Assembly: GCA_025360565.1 (NCBI GenBank) | Contig: JANYBY010000155.1 | Location: forward strand, 1 to 15,775 | DNA from: Bacteroidota bacterium | GTDB taxonomy: Bacteria > Bacteroidota > Bacteroidia > B-17B0 > Aurantibacillaceae | Length of the DNA: 15,775 nucleotides | Direction of reading: 5' to 3' | Position numbers and translations under genes: made by a program | Shown: piece by piece, positions 1 through 5,590 of the stretch | How the letters are laid out: each line of letters opens with the position of its first letter | Numbering within the stretch: the first letter of the stretch is position 1 | Notes under the pieces: generated by a model | Databases searched by the model: none | Told to the model about the DNA's origin: nothing | What the model saw: only the letters and a program-made list of their open reading frames with translations

Positions 1-239
1 TTTCCAATAAGCTCAATACCGGTATTTTTAGCGAAATTAAATTCGCTCGGGTTAGGGGCTTCAATTCCTTCACTTTTTACGATGGAATATAAATGCCAGT
101 CCTTATCCATTTTTACTTTAAAGATGACATCATATTCACAATCAGAAACTTTTTTTGTTTCCTGTGTCCATGTGCAATGTGCTTCCTGAGCGGATAATTT
201 AAAAGCAAATAAAATAAAAAGTAAAAGTAATTTCTTCAT
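1..239 (-). CDS. DsbD N-terminal domain protein, partial (C-terminus beyond window)
   Basis: The first 79 residues of a secreted or membrane thiol:disulfide interchange protein are visible. It starts with a signal peptide (MKKLLLLFILFAFKLSAQ) and continues into a domain with DKDWHLYS. This matches DKGWHTYS at the same place in the neighbouring 150-residue protein, so both carry the same fold, the immunoglobulin-like N-terminal domain of DsbD (disulfide bond corrector type). Two cysteines lie at residues 22 and 34, but the usual redox Cys pair would lie beyond the window. Known family behaviour: in Bacteroidota this domain is often followed by eight membrane helices and a thioredoxin domain that move reducing power to the periplasm. 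Whether this protein has them cannot be seen. The start ATG is 35 bp after the stop of the upstream gene, so the two are probably co-transcribed. Confidence 0.75.
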   Translation of the reverse strand, partial: MKKLLLLFILFAFKLSAQEAHCTWTQETKKVSDCEYDVIFKVKMDKDWHLYSIVKSEGIEAPNPSEFNFAKNTGIELIG

Positions 240-274
240 AAAATGATATAATAGGGTAAAAATACTATTATTTT

Positions 275-727
275 TTAATTTGCCTTAAGGTTTAGGTCAA
301 TGGTTTTTGGAGGCAAACACATTACATCGTTACAACACATATAATCCACCTTAATGCCTATTGATGCGCCTTTCTTTTTTAGTTTTACTTTTTGTTTAAA
401 CTCAGCTTTGCCTGTAAACACAAAAATTTTAGCCTCAAATGCTTTAACGTATTCTTCTTTGGCATTGCTCTCTTCAGTTTTCCCATCCAATTCAACATCA
501 GATGTAAGTGTAAATTTAAAAGAGGTAGGTATGGGTCCTGCATCCGTGGGGCGCTGAGAATATGTGTGCCAGCCTTTATCGATTGTGGCTGTAATTATTA
601 TTTCGCCTTCGGTGGCAGAAATGGATTTATAAATGGCGTTCCATTTTACGGGGTTTGGAGTTTGAGCGCTTATTCCGGTAAAAAGGAATAATGTAAGGAA
701 AGCAAAAAGCAGTTTTTTTAGTTTCAT
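275..727 (-). CDS. Secreted stand-alone DsbD N-terminal domain protein
   Basis: A 150-residue protein with a signal peptide (residues 1-21, cut after ISA) and one DsbD N-terminal-like domain. The domain shows DKGWHTYS near residue 50 and, near the C-terminus, YMCCNDVMCLPP. C131 and C137 are separated by five residues, as in the redox pair of the E. coli DsbD alpha domain (C103/C109), and the CxPP context fits. An extra cysteine, C132, sits next to the first. It lacks the membrane and thioredoxin parts of full DsbD, so it would act in the periplasm as a reductant relay or substrate-binding partner. It is followed by a second gene of the same domain family, and the pair probably works together in disulfide reduction or cytochrome/copper-protein maturation. 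That role is inferred from the family. Domain identity is fairly sure; the exact partner is not. Confidence 0.8.
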   Translation of the reverse strand: MKLKKLLFAFLTLFLFTGISAQTPNPVKWNAIYKSISATEGEIIITATIDKGWHTYSQRPTDAGPIPTSFKFTLTSDVELDGKTEESNAKEEYVKAFEAKIFVFTGKAEFKQKVKLKKKGASIGIKVDYMCCNDVMCLPPKTIDLNLKAN

Positions 728-798
728 AAGTAATAAAGTTCAAGCTATTTTTTGTGATATCATAGGGCGTAAACAAAGTTTAACATTTATTGCCTTGG

Positions 799-837
799 AC
801 CTGCAAGGTTTTGCGGATGTGGAAAAGCCTTGTAGGT
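799..837. repeat. Short inverted repeat (ACCTGCAAGG hairpin)
   Basis: ACCTGCAAGGTTTT at 799-812 pairs with AAAAGCCTTGTAGGT at 823-837, with one mismatch and one bulge around a 10-base loop. It lies in the non-coding gap between the glycosyltransferase and the DsbD-like gene. From memory, hairpins of the form ACCTACAAGG...CCTTGTAGGT are dispersed in Bacteroidota genomes. A short translatable frame across it looks spurious. Confidence 0.6.
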
Positions 838-855
838 ATTGCCCGATAAGCGGTT

Positions 856-976
856 CGTCCTTGCGAGTCCCGTAGTTTAATGATTGTGAGACGGGACGAA
901 GCAATCTTTTCAAGAGCGTAGTTAAAAAGATTGCCACGCCGCCCGGTAAAATTATGGAAAGCGGCTCGCAAAGACG
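856..976. repeat. Dispersed palindromic repeat of the CGTCxTTGCGAG type
   Basis: The ends are inverted copies: CGTCCTTGCGAG at 856-867 and CTCGCAAAGACG at 965-976. Inside are a second inverted pair, AATCTTTT (903-910) and AAAAGATT (925-932), and the words GACGAAGCAATC and GATTGCCACG. This layout (outer TTGCGAG arms, inner GAAGCAATCTTTT / AAAGATTGCCACG arms) is that of a widely seen intergenic repeat in diverse bacteria. With the 799-837 hairpin it fills most of the 260-bp gap between genes. No gene is credible here. Confidence 0.75.
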
Positions 977-989
977 GAACGGGTTGGCA

Positions 990-2963
990 CTACTGCCCAA
1001 GATGCAAAAACCGCTTAAAAATAATTTTCAAATCGTTCTCTACTTTATAATCTTTAGAATAATTTAAAAATGCTTTGTTTATTCTTTCTTCGGTAGGGTT
1101 AACAATATCGTCGGCAGGGGTGAGTACCGAGGGACGAATGGCAGGAAGATCTTTCCGCAAATTTTTTCCATAACCAACCCATGAATAAACCCCGAACAAT
1201 ACTTTAAAACAATTGGAAATAAAATTGAGTTTGTTTTTTTGAAACCAGATAAAGAGCCAAAAGAACAGCAGTAAAAATCCGCTCGCGATGAGATCGAGCA
1301 AACGTTTTTTGCGTTTGTTTTCTGATCGGCCCACATTATTTATATCGATCACGTAAAGGTCGCCCGCGGTATCAATGCTGTTACTGCCAATGATACTAAG
1401 GCTTTCGGGCGGGGCAATTTTAAATTCAACGCCTTTTGTTACCAACGTGATCATTTTATCGATTATTTCCTGCGAAGAAATATCTCTTGCACAAAAAATA
1501 ATTTCGTGGAGCTGATGCACATCAATGGCTTCGTTGATCTGATGAAAATGGCCAATGTAATGTTCGTTCTTTAAGCCGTTGCTTTCGTTGCTTATAAAGC
1601 CAATGAATTCGGCGTTGATCTTTGTTTGTTTTAAAATTTCGTTCACGCGGTTAAATTCTTTTTCACTTCCTATAATAGCAATACGAACATTTTTTTTGTT
1701 GCCGCCGAGTTTAAATTTTTTAATTTTTAAAAAGTGGTAAATAACCCGGGTGATCAGATACACAAACAAAGTATAAGCCGAACCGATCAAAATTAGTGCC
1801 CTTGAAAAACGGTAATGTTCAGGCAAAAGGGAATACACAATTAAAATAAATGCCGAGCCTGCAGTAACTCCCCGAATGATCTTGCCAATTTTTAAAGGCA
1901 CATCATAACCTCCGCTTAAATAGGTAAAGAACATCCACACAATGGTGTAAAGCGGAAAAAACACCTTTATGGTTTCAATAGAATAAAAGTTGGGATATAA
2001 TTTAAAATTGACCTCGTAAAACTGTTTTATAAAATACAAGCCCACGAGGATCAAAACAAAATCAATTGCCGGAAAAAACAATTGTTTTAAAAAGCGTGTA
2101 AAAATGGCGGCGGCGGCGCGCAAGTAAATTGCAAAATAAATTAAAAAATGAAAAGTCCTGGCGTGATTTTGATTAAAATGTTTTTTGGCAAAAATGGCCA
2201 TAGCCTTGTAAAACACGATCACATAATTAACGCTGCTTTTTTTTGTGCTCTCGCCTTTGTAGTGGATGATATTACTTTCGGCAAAATAATAATTTTTGTA
2301 TCCGCCCTGTGTAATGCGGTAACTGAGATCAATATCCTCGCCGTACATAAAAAAAGTTTCGTCCAACAAACCTACTTTATCCAGTGCTTCTTTTCGCATG
2401 AGCATAAATGCCCCGCTTAAAACATCCACCTGATGATTTTTATTTTTGTCTAAATAAGTTAAATGATATTGTCCGAATTTTTTTGAACCCGGAAATAATT
2501 TTGCGAGGCCAAAAATTTTATAAAAGGCAACAGCCGGAGTAGGCAGGCCGCGTTTACTTTCGGGTAAAAAGTTTCCTTTGCCATCGAGCATTTTAATACC
2601 GAGCGCACCAATAGTTGTATCGGCTTCCATAAAAGCGATGGTTTTTTCAAACGTATCTTCCTGTACAACGGTATCGGGGTTCAGCAATAAAATGTATTTG
2701 CCGGTGGCCATTTTTATGGCCTGGTTATTGGCTACCGAAAAACCTGTGTTAATAGTATTGGCAATTAATTTTACCTGCGGAAATTTTTGTTTTATGAGGG
2801 CAACCGAACCATCAACCGAATTATTATCCACCACAAACACTTCGGCATCAATGCTTTTAAGGGCTTTAAAAACCGAATACAAACACTGTTCAATAAAGTG
2901 TTTTACGTTGTAATTGACTATTATGACGGATAATTGCAAATGGGATGAATAACGGTAAAGCAC
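990..2963 (-). CDS. Family 2 glycosyltransferase fused to a degenerate polyprenyl sugar-phosphotransferase half
   Basis: A 657-residue inner-membrane protein. Residues 11-240 are a GT-A glycosyltransferase of family 2 (rhamnosyltransferase-like): SVIIVNYN, VVDNNSVDGS, LLLNPDT around D97, and DETFFMYGEDIDLSYR at 201-216. About five hydrophobic segments follow (roughly 272-410), then a Rossmann-like domain starting VRIAIIGSEKEF near 426, as in WbaP/EpsE-type sugar transferases. The end (551-657) looks like the same enzymes' catalytic domain: KRLLDLIASGFLLLFF, GVYSWVGYGKN, LPAIRPSVL, NYSKDYKVENDLKIIFK. The stretch that normally carries the RQxRxG and FxxxKFRSM motifs is missing, so phosphotransfer is unlikely. 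A role in surface polysaccharide or glycolipid synthesis is inferred. The GTG at 2963 is the longest start. A TTG at 2939, just before QLSVIIVNYN, would give the usual family N-terminus. Confidence 0.85.
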   Translation of the reverse strand: MLYRYSSHLQLSVIIVNYNVKHFIEQCLYSVFKALKSIDAEVFVVDNNSVDGSVALIKQKFPQVKLIANTINTGFSVANNQAIKMATGKYILLLNPDTVVQEDTFEKTIAFMEADTTIGALGIKMLDGKGNFLPESKRGLPTPAVAFYKIFGLAKLFPGSKKFGQYHLTYLDKNKNHQVDVLSGAFMLMRKEALDKVGLLDETFFMYGEDIDLSYRITQGGYKNYYFAESNIIHYKGESTKKSSVNYVIVFYKAMAIFAKKHFNQNHARTFHFLIYFAIYLRAAAAIFTRFLKQLFFPAIDFVLILVGLYFIKQFYEVNFKLYPNFYSIETIKVFFPLYTIVWMFFTYLSGGYDVPLKIGKIIRGVTAGSAFILIVYSLLPEHYRFSRALILIGSAYTLFVYLITRVIYHFLKIKKFKLGGNKKNVRIAIIGSEKEFNRVNEILKQTKINAEFIGFISNESNGLKNEHYIGHFHQINEAIDVHQLHEIIFCARDISSQEIIDKMITLVTKGVEFKIAPPESLSIIGSNSIDTAGDLYVIDINNVGRSENKRKKRLLDLIASGFLLLFFWLFIWFQKNKLNFISNCFKVLFGVYSWVGYGKNLRKDLPAIRPSVLTPADDIVNPTEERINKAFLNYSKDYKVENDLKIIFKRFLHLGQ

Positions 2964-2977
2964 TAAAATAATTATAA

Positions 2978-3007
2978 TTGCTTACATAATTCTTTTTTTT
3001 ACCTTTG
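2978..3007 (+). promoter_or_regulatory. Bacteroidota-type promoter for the tRNA-Arg/GIY-YIG unit
   Basis: TTG at 2978-2980, a 19-base spacer, then TACCTTTG at 3000-3007, a perfect match to the Bacteroidota -7 box TAnnTTTG. Transcription would start near 3014, about 33 bases before the first broken tRNA copy. No comparable box is seen directly before the intact tRNA at 3424, so this is the likely promoter for the whole unit down to the terminator near 3545. Confidence 0.65.
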
Positions 3008-3046
3008 CAATCTTCTAAAATGGGGTTTTTTCCTGTAAAAAGACAC

Positions 3047-3099
3047 GGTCCTATAGCTCAGCTGTATACCTGCCTGCCGGCAGGCAGGGAGCACAGGTC
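3047..3099 (+). pseudogene. Broken 5' half of tRNA-Arg, split by a palindrome
   Basis: GGTCCTATAGCTCAGCTG at 3047-3064 is identical to the first 18 bases of the intact tRNA-Arg at 3424. The next four bases, TATA, stand where the intact gene has GATA. A 20-bp palindrome is then inserted, and the match resumes as GAGCACAGGT (3089/3090-3098) up to the anticodon stem. After that the identity ends and the leader of the GIY-YIG gene begins. The 3' half (anticodon loop, T arm, acceptor 3' strand) is absent, so it cannot make a working tRNA. Confidence 0.85.
3069..3088. repeat. Perfect 20-bp palindrome inserted in the tRNA D-loop
   Basis: CCTGCCTGCCGGCAGGCAGG equals its own reverse complement and is very GC-rich against an AT-rich background. 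It follows TATA and separates the D-loop from the 3' strand of the D stem in the tRNA copy. A shifted variant sits at 3361-3380 after the same CTATA/TATA context. Such iterated GCCGGC palindromes behave like small dispersed repeats; mobility is inferred. Confidence 0.8.
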
Positions 3100-3116
3100 T
3101 ATGAGAAGTGAGAAAT

Positions 3117-3416
3117 ATGTTCTTTGTATATGTAATAGTGAGTGATGTAAAAGGATTAAGGTTTTATGTTGGTTTTTCAGAAGACGTCGAAAAAAGAGTG
3201 ATAGAACATAATTCAGGAAAAACTAAATCAACGAAAGGTTATAAGCCTTGGAAACTGTTTTTCACTGAACCTTATGTTACTCGGATAGAGGCAAGAGAAC
3301 GAGAAAAATATTTGAAATCGGGCATTGGTAAAGAGAAAATAAAACAAAAATGGCCCTATACCTGCCGGCAGGCAGGCAAGGCTCAGCTGGATACTCCTAA
3401 CAAGTATTCTGATTAA
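3117..3416 (+). CDS. Single-domain GIY-YIG nuclease-like protein with a tRNA-derived tail
   Basis: A 99-residue protein made almost only of a GIY-YIG endonuclease fold (UPF0213/YhbQ-like group). It has VYVI with Y5, FYVGF with Y17, R27 in the helix EKRVIEHN, then GYKPWKL and EAREREKYLKSG with the likely metal-binding E63. The core residues are present, so catalysis is possible. The ATG at 3117 gives the usual family N-terminus (MFFVYV); a GTG nine bases upstream is less likely. The normal domain ends near GKEKIKQKW. The last 20 residues (80-99) are read from a broken tRNA copy and its palindrome (3354-3413) and have no family counterpart. It sits between tRNA remnants and the intact tRNA and is probably expressed from the promoter at 2978. 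Family members are commonly of unknown role; homing or repair-like nicking is only an inference. Confidence 0.85.
   Translation: MFFVYVIVSDVKGLRFYVGFSEDVEKRVIEHNSGKTKSTKGYKPWKLFFTEPYVTRIEAREREKYLKSGIGKEKIKQKWPYTCRQAGKAQLDTPNKYSD
3352..3392 (+). pseudogene. Second broken tRNA-Arg copy inside the end of the GIY-YIG gene
   Basis: GGCCCTATA (3352-3360) matches the acceptor strand GGTCCTATA of the intact tRNA with one change. A 20-base GC-rich insert follows, then the match continues as GCTCAGCTGGATA (to about 3393) and stops. The whole remnant lies within the GIY-YIG reading frame and supplies its C-terminal codons. The gene copy is cut in the D arm and cannot be functional. Confidence 0.8.
3361..3380. 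repeat. Variant of the GC-rich palindrome
   Basis: CCTGCCGGCAGGCAGGCAAG: its first 12 bases are a perfect palindrome (CCTGCCGGCAGG), followed by extra CAGG/CAAG units. It shares the CTGCCGGCAGGCAGG core with the 3069-3088 palindrome and again follows TATA within a tRNA-Arg copy, but at a different tRNA position, after base 9 rather than in the D-loop. Confidence 0.7.
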
Positions 3417-3423
3417 TAAAATT

Positions 3424-3497
3424 GGTCCTATAGCTCAGCTGGATAGAGCACAGGTTTTCTAAACCTGCGGTCCTTGGTTCGACTCCAAGTGGGACTA
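3424..3497 (+). tRNA. tRNA-Arg (anticodon UCU)
   Basis: A complete cloverleaf can be drawn. The acceptor GGTCCTA (3424-3430) pairs with TGGGACT (3490-3496) with two G-U pairs, and A3497 is the discriminator. The D stem is GCTC/GAGC. The anticodon stem CAGGT/ACCTG surrounds the loop TTTCTAA, giving anticodon TCT, which reads AGA (Arg). The variable loop is CGGTC. The T stem CTTGG/CCAAG surrounds TTCGACT. CCA is not encoded. It follows two partial copies of itself and a GIY-YIG gene, and lies about 415 bp from the only clear promoter on its strand. A strong terminator begins 15 bp after it. Confidence 0.95.
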
Positions 3498-3511
3498 CTT
3501 TTAAAAGTCGG

Positions 3512-3551
3512 GAAACCCCGTTTATCTAAAGATAGCGGGGTTTCTTATTTT
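3512..3551 (+). terminator. Rho-independent terminator after tRNA-Arg
   Basis: GAAACCCCG (3512-3520) pairs exactly with CGGGGTTTC (3536-3544). The inner TATC/GATA pairing closes a TAAA loop. The stem is followed by TTATTTTT. It closes the tRNA transcription unit. Confidence 0.85.
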
Positions 3552-3844
3552 TAGTACGGGCACGTTACGGGCAGAACTTTCAAGCAAATTATCAACCTGA
3601 TACGAAAAATGCACATTTACCAAGGTAAAACGGTGCTTTTCTGGTCTTCCTTAAGGTTTTGCAATTGAATTGATATAATCACCTGAACGATTTCCTTAAA
3701 TTAAAAACGTGAAACAAATATTTTGATTTTCAGTTTAATTAGTCTACAAAATTTGGAGAAAGGAATTTATAGCGTTTTAATTTCGATCGAGGGGAAAAAT
3801 TATTCAAGTAAATTTATTAAGGAATAGGAATTTAAATTCTATCC
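3552..3844. other. Intergenic region with no recognised gene
   Basis: About 290 bases between the tRNA terminator and the end of the 64-residue minus-strand gene. No credible reading frame, promoter box or hairpin was found. The only pattern is a short direct repeat, TACGGGCACG / TACGGGCAGA (about 3554-3573), just after the terminator. It lies where tRNA-associated elements often leave traces, but no integrase or second attachment copy is visible. Confidence 0.5.
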
Positions 3845-4039
3845 TTATATCTCAGCAACATTCCCAAAAACTTCCATTATATCCTCGGCATAAAGTTGCC
3901 CGTAAGTGGTAAGGCACCATACTTTTAAAAGTACTTTTTCGCTCGGCTGTATCCAGGCAATGGCTTTTTTTAATTCTTTGCGGAAAAGCATTTTATCGAA
4001 ACTTACTTTTTCCAGAATTTTTTTACTTAACTCAAACAT
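3845..4039 (-). CDS. Small protein of unknown function (64 residues)
   Basis: A 64-residue ORF starting MFELSKKILEKVSFDK, with a helix-rich, positively charged first half (FRKELKKAIAWI) and a more hydrophobic second half (VLLKVWCLTTYGQLYAEDIMEVFG). There is no signal peptide or membrane segment. I believe similar short proteins with the same start and a W-CLTT(Y/F)G core occur in other Bacteroidota, but this is from memory. The frame is clean and stands alone between a tRNA unit and a divergently read operon. The upstream region (4040-4300) is AT-rich. TACTTTTA at about 4080-4073 on the minus strand resembles a -7 box with one mismatch, but no well-spaced -33 TTG is seen. Function cannot be stated. 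Confidence 0.65.
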   Translation of the reverse strand: MFELSKKILEKVSFDKMLFRKELKKAIAWIQPSEKVLLKVWCLTTYGQLYAEDIMEVFGNVAEI

Positions 4040-4271
4040 ATTTTTCTTTTAGGGTTGAATAACTATATAATGTAAAAGTAGGGCGGATATTGTGCTGTTT
4101 ATTCGCAATTAGGAAGTATTAACGTTTATATAAGATACGAAAAATACTGTTTTTTGGATTTATTCGGGAGCTATTTCTCTGCCAAAGGCTTAAAAAATGA
4201 AAAAAATAGATTTCCAATGAAAATTTTAATTTATTGATAATCAGCAGTATAAATATTAAAATGAAAATTTA

Positions 4272-4303
4272 TTTGGTTTATATTATAAACTACTCTACTT
4301 TTG
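4272..4303 (+). promoter_or_regulatory. Promoter of the membrane protein/winged-helix/2TM operon
   Basis: TTTG at 4272-4275, 20 bases, then TACTTTTG at 4296-4303, matching both Bacteroidota boxes (TTTG and TAnnTTTG). The start would be near 4310. The TTG within the -7 box could be mistaken for a start codon of the next gene. Its presence here supports the ATG at 4343 as the true start. Confidence 0.75.
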
Positions 4304-4342
4304 AAACATATTTATAAACAACATTTAAAAAACACAAATAAA

Positions 4343-4930
4343 ATGACAAACGAAGAAACCTTTAATCCCGAACAAAGCCTTGCTTTAATTAACAGCACTA
4401 TTAATACGGCAAAAAACAAATTGGCCGATGATGGCTTTCAAATTATTTTTTGGGGCTGGCTAATTACCATTTGCGCATTAACTTGTTATGTGAGTGCGCA
4501 ATTAAACAGTCAAATTGGTTTTATGGTGTGGGCCATTCTACCGCCATTAGGCGCTATTGTTTCAACTTTATACGGCCGCAAACAGGCAAAAAAGGAAAAA
4601 GTAAAAACCTATGTTGATTCCTATTTAGGATATGTGTGGGTAGGATTTTTTATTGCCATGGCAATTACGCTGTTGTTTGGATACGCGCACGGTATTAAAG
4701 CCACTTATTTTTTCTTAATGTTATTATATGGTGTGGCTACATTTATTACCGGCGGCATTTTAAATTTTAAACCGTTGATCATTGGCAGTTTTTTTGCTTT
4801 CGCCTGTGCCATAGTATCCGTTTTTTTGGGAGAAATAGATCAGTTCTTATGCATTTCGGCTTCTTTAATTTTCAGTTATATAATTCCGGGGCATTTATTA
4901 AGAGCTAAATACAGATCGCAAAATGTTTAA
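4343..4930 (+). CDS. Six-helix inner-membrane protein, unknown function
   Basis: A 195-residue membrane protein. A short acidic cytoplasmic N-terminus (MTNEETFNPEQ) is followed by about six hydrophobic helices at roughly 32-52, 57-77, 93-113, 119-140, 143-162 and 165-182, with a basic loop GRKQAKKEK near 78-86 and a basic tail LLRAKYRS. No catalytic motif is seen. The start is set at ATG 4343, because the longer frame from TTG 4301 begins inside the promoter. The gene overlaps the winged-helix regulator gene by eight bases, so the two are translationally coupled. In Bacteroidota, membrane proteins of this kind are often paired with such regulators. A sensor or partner role is an inference from that pairing. 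Confidence 0.8.
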   Translation: MTNEETFNPEQSLALINSTINTAKNKLADDGFQIIFWGWLITICALTCYVSAQLNSQIGFMVWAILPPLGAIVSTLYGRKQAKKEKVKTYVDSYLGYVWVGFFIAMAITLLFGYAHGIKATYFFLMLLYGVATFITGGILNFKPLIIGSFFAFACAIVSVFLGEIDQFLCISASLIFSYIIPGHLLRAKYRSQNV

Positions 4931-5210
4931 AGACTTAGACCCCATATTGCACTCACAATTGCGGCTGGCGGTGGTGTCGCTTTTAGTTTCGGTTAAAGAA
5001 GCGGAGTTTACTTACCTGCGAGAGCAAACCAATTCAACCGCCGGAAATTTAAGTGTGCAGATCCAGAAAATAAAAGACGCCGGCTATATTGAAATAGAAA
5101 AAAAGTTCAAAGACAATTATCCTCAAACCATTTGCAAAATAACACCGGCGGGAATAAAGGCTTTTGAAGAGTACGTAAAAATTTTAAAACAATATATTTC
5201 AAAAAAATAA
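4923..5210 (+). CDS. Winged-helix DNA-binding regulator (HTH_34-like)
   Basis: A 95-residue protein consisting of one winged helix-turn-helix domain. LDPILHSQLRLAVVSLLVS begins the domain. FTYLREQTNSTAGNLSVQIQ and KIKDAGYI form the turn and recognition helix (about 30-56). The wing carries IEIEKKFKDNYPQTICKITPAG, and a C-terminal helix FEEYVKILKQYI probably dimerises. This is the pattern of the ArsR/MarR-like PF13601 group common in Bacteroidota. It overlaps the upstream membrane-protein gene and likely controls its own operon or a membrane-stress response; the target is unknown. The binding site is not evident, though the region around the promoter at 4272 is the place to look. Confidence 0.85.
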   Translation: MFKDLDPILHSQLRLAVVSLLVSVKEAEFTYLREQTNSTAGNLSVQIQKIKDAGYIEIEKKFKDNYPQTICKITPAGIKAFEEYVKILKQYISKK

Positions 5211-5229
5211 AAACTAATAAATAAAAATA

Positions 5230-5251
5230 GTGCTTCGACAAGCTCAGCAAC
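5230..5251. repeat. Short dispersed repeat CTTCGACAAGCTCAG
   Basis: GTGCTTCGACAAGCTCAGCAAC lies in the 74-bp gap between the regulator and 2TM genes and contains a small hairpin (GCTT, loop CGAC, AAGC). The core TTCGACAAGCTCAG (5234-5247) is a word recalled as highly iterated between genes in many bacterial genomes. Only one copy occurs in this window, and it does not break the operon. Confidence 0.6.
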
Positions 5252-5284
5252 CTTGATCAAATAAGCAATTTAAAAAACAAAAAA

Positions 5285-5590
5285 ATGGAAACAATTGAAT
5301 TACAAAACGAAAAAGACAGGGTGTTATGGAGAATGGCCAAAAAAAGAGTGGACTTTAAAAATCACCTTTTATCATACCTAACGGTAAATGTTTTATTATG
5401 GTGTTTATGGTTTATAACCGGAAAACAAACCGACGATTTTTTTCCTTGGCCACTTTCAGTTTCGCTTTGGTGGGGCTTTGGTTTAATGTGGCACTTTTTA
5501 GGTGTATATGTGTTTGAAGGAAAATTTAATCAGGTTGAAAAAGAATACCAAAAATTAAAAGAAAGAACAAGTGATGAAAACAAATTTTAA
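5285..5590 (+). CDS. 2TM domain protein
   Basis: A 101-residue protein of the 2TM family (PF13239 type). An N-terminal basic segment ends ARG-like with MAKKRVDFKNHLLSY. Helix 1 is about 27-46 (TVNVLLWCLWFITG). A short acidic loop DDFFPWP follows. Helix 2 is about 56-76 (SLWWGFGLMWHFLGVYV). The tail FEGKFNQVEKEYQKLKER is a predicted coiled coil. The arrangement RxDFKxHLxxY...WWGxGLxxH is typical. In Bacteroidota the domain occurs alone or fused to LytTR/histidine kinases, and its function is not settled. The gene lies downstream of the winged-helix gene, and its end overlaps the following secreted-protein gene by 17 bases, so all four probably form one operon. Confidence 0.85.
   Translation: METIELQNEKDRVLWRMAKKRVDFKNHLLSYLTVNVLLWCLWFITGKQTDDFFPWPLSVSLWWGFGLMWHFLGVYVFEGKFNQVEKEYQKLKERTSDENKF

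Noticed and set aside
740..1000. Minus-strand open frames of 63 and 86 residues in the gap before the DsbD-like gene
   Set aside because: They are made of the two dispersed palindromic repeats and have no family-like features.
3554..3573. Direct repeat TACGGGCA twice after the tRNA terminator, a possible attachment site
   Set aside because: Too short, and no integrase or matching distant copy in the window. Kept only as a remark.
4301..4342. TTG start giving a 14-residue extension of the membrane protein
   Set aside because: The TTG is the end of a TACTTTTG -7 box with a correctly spaced TTTG, so this stretch is promoter and leader; ATG 4343 is the start.
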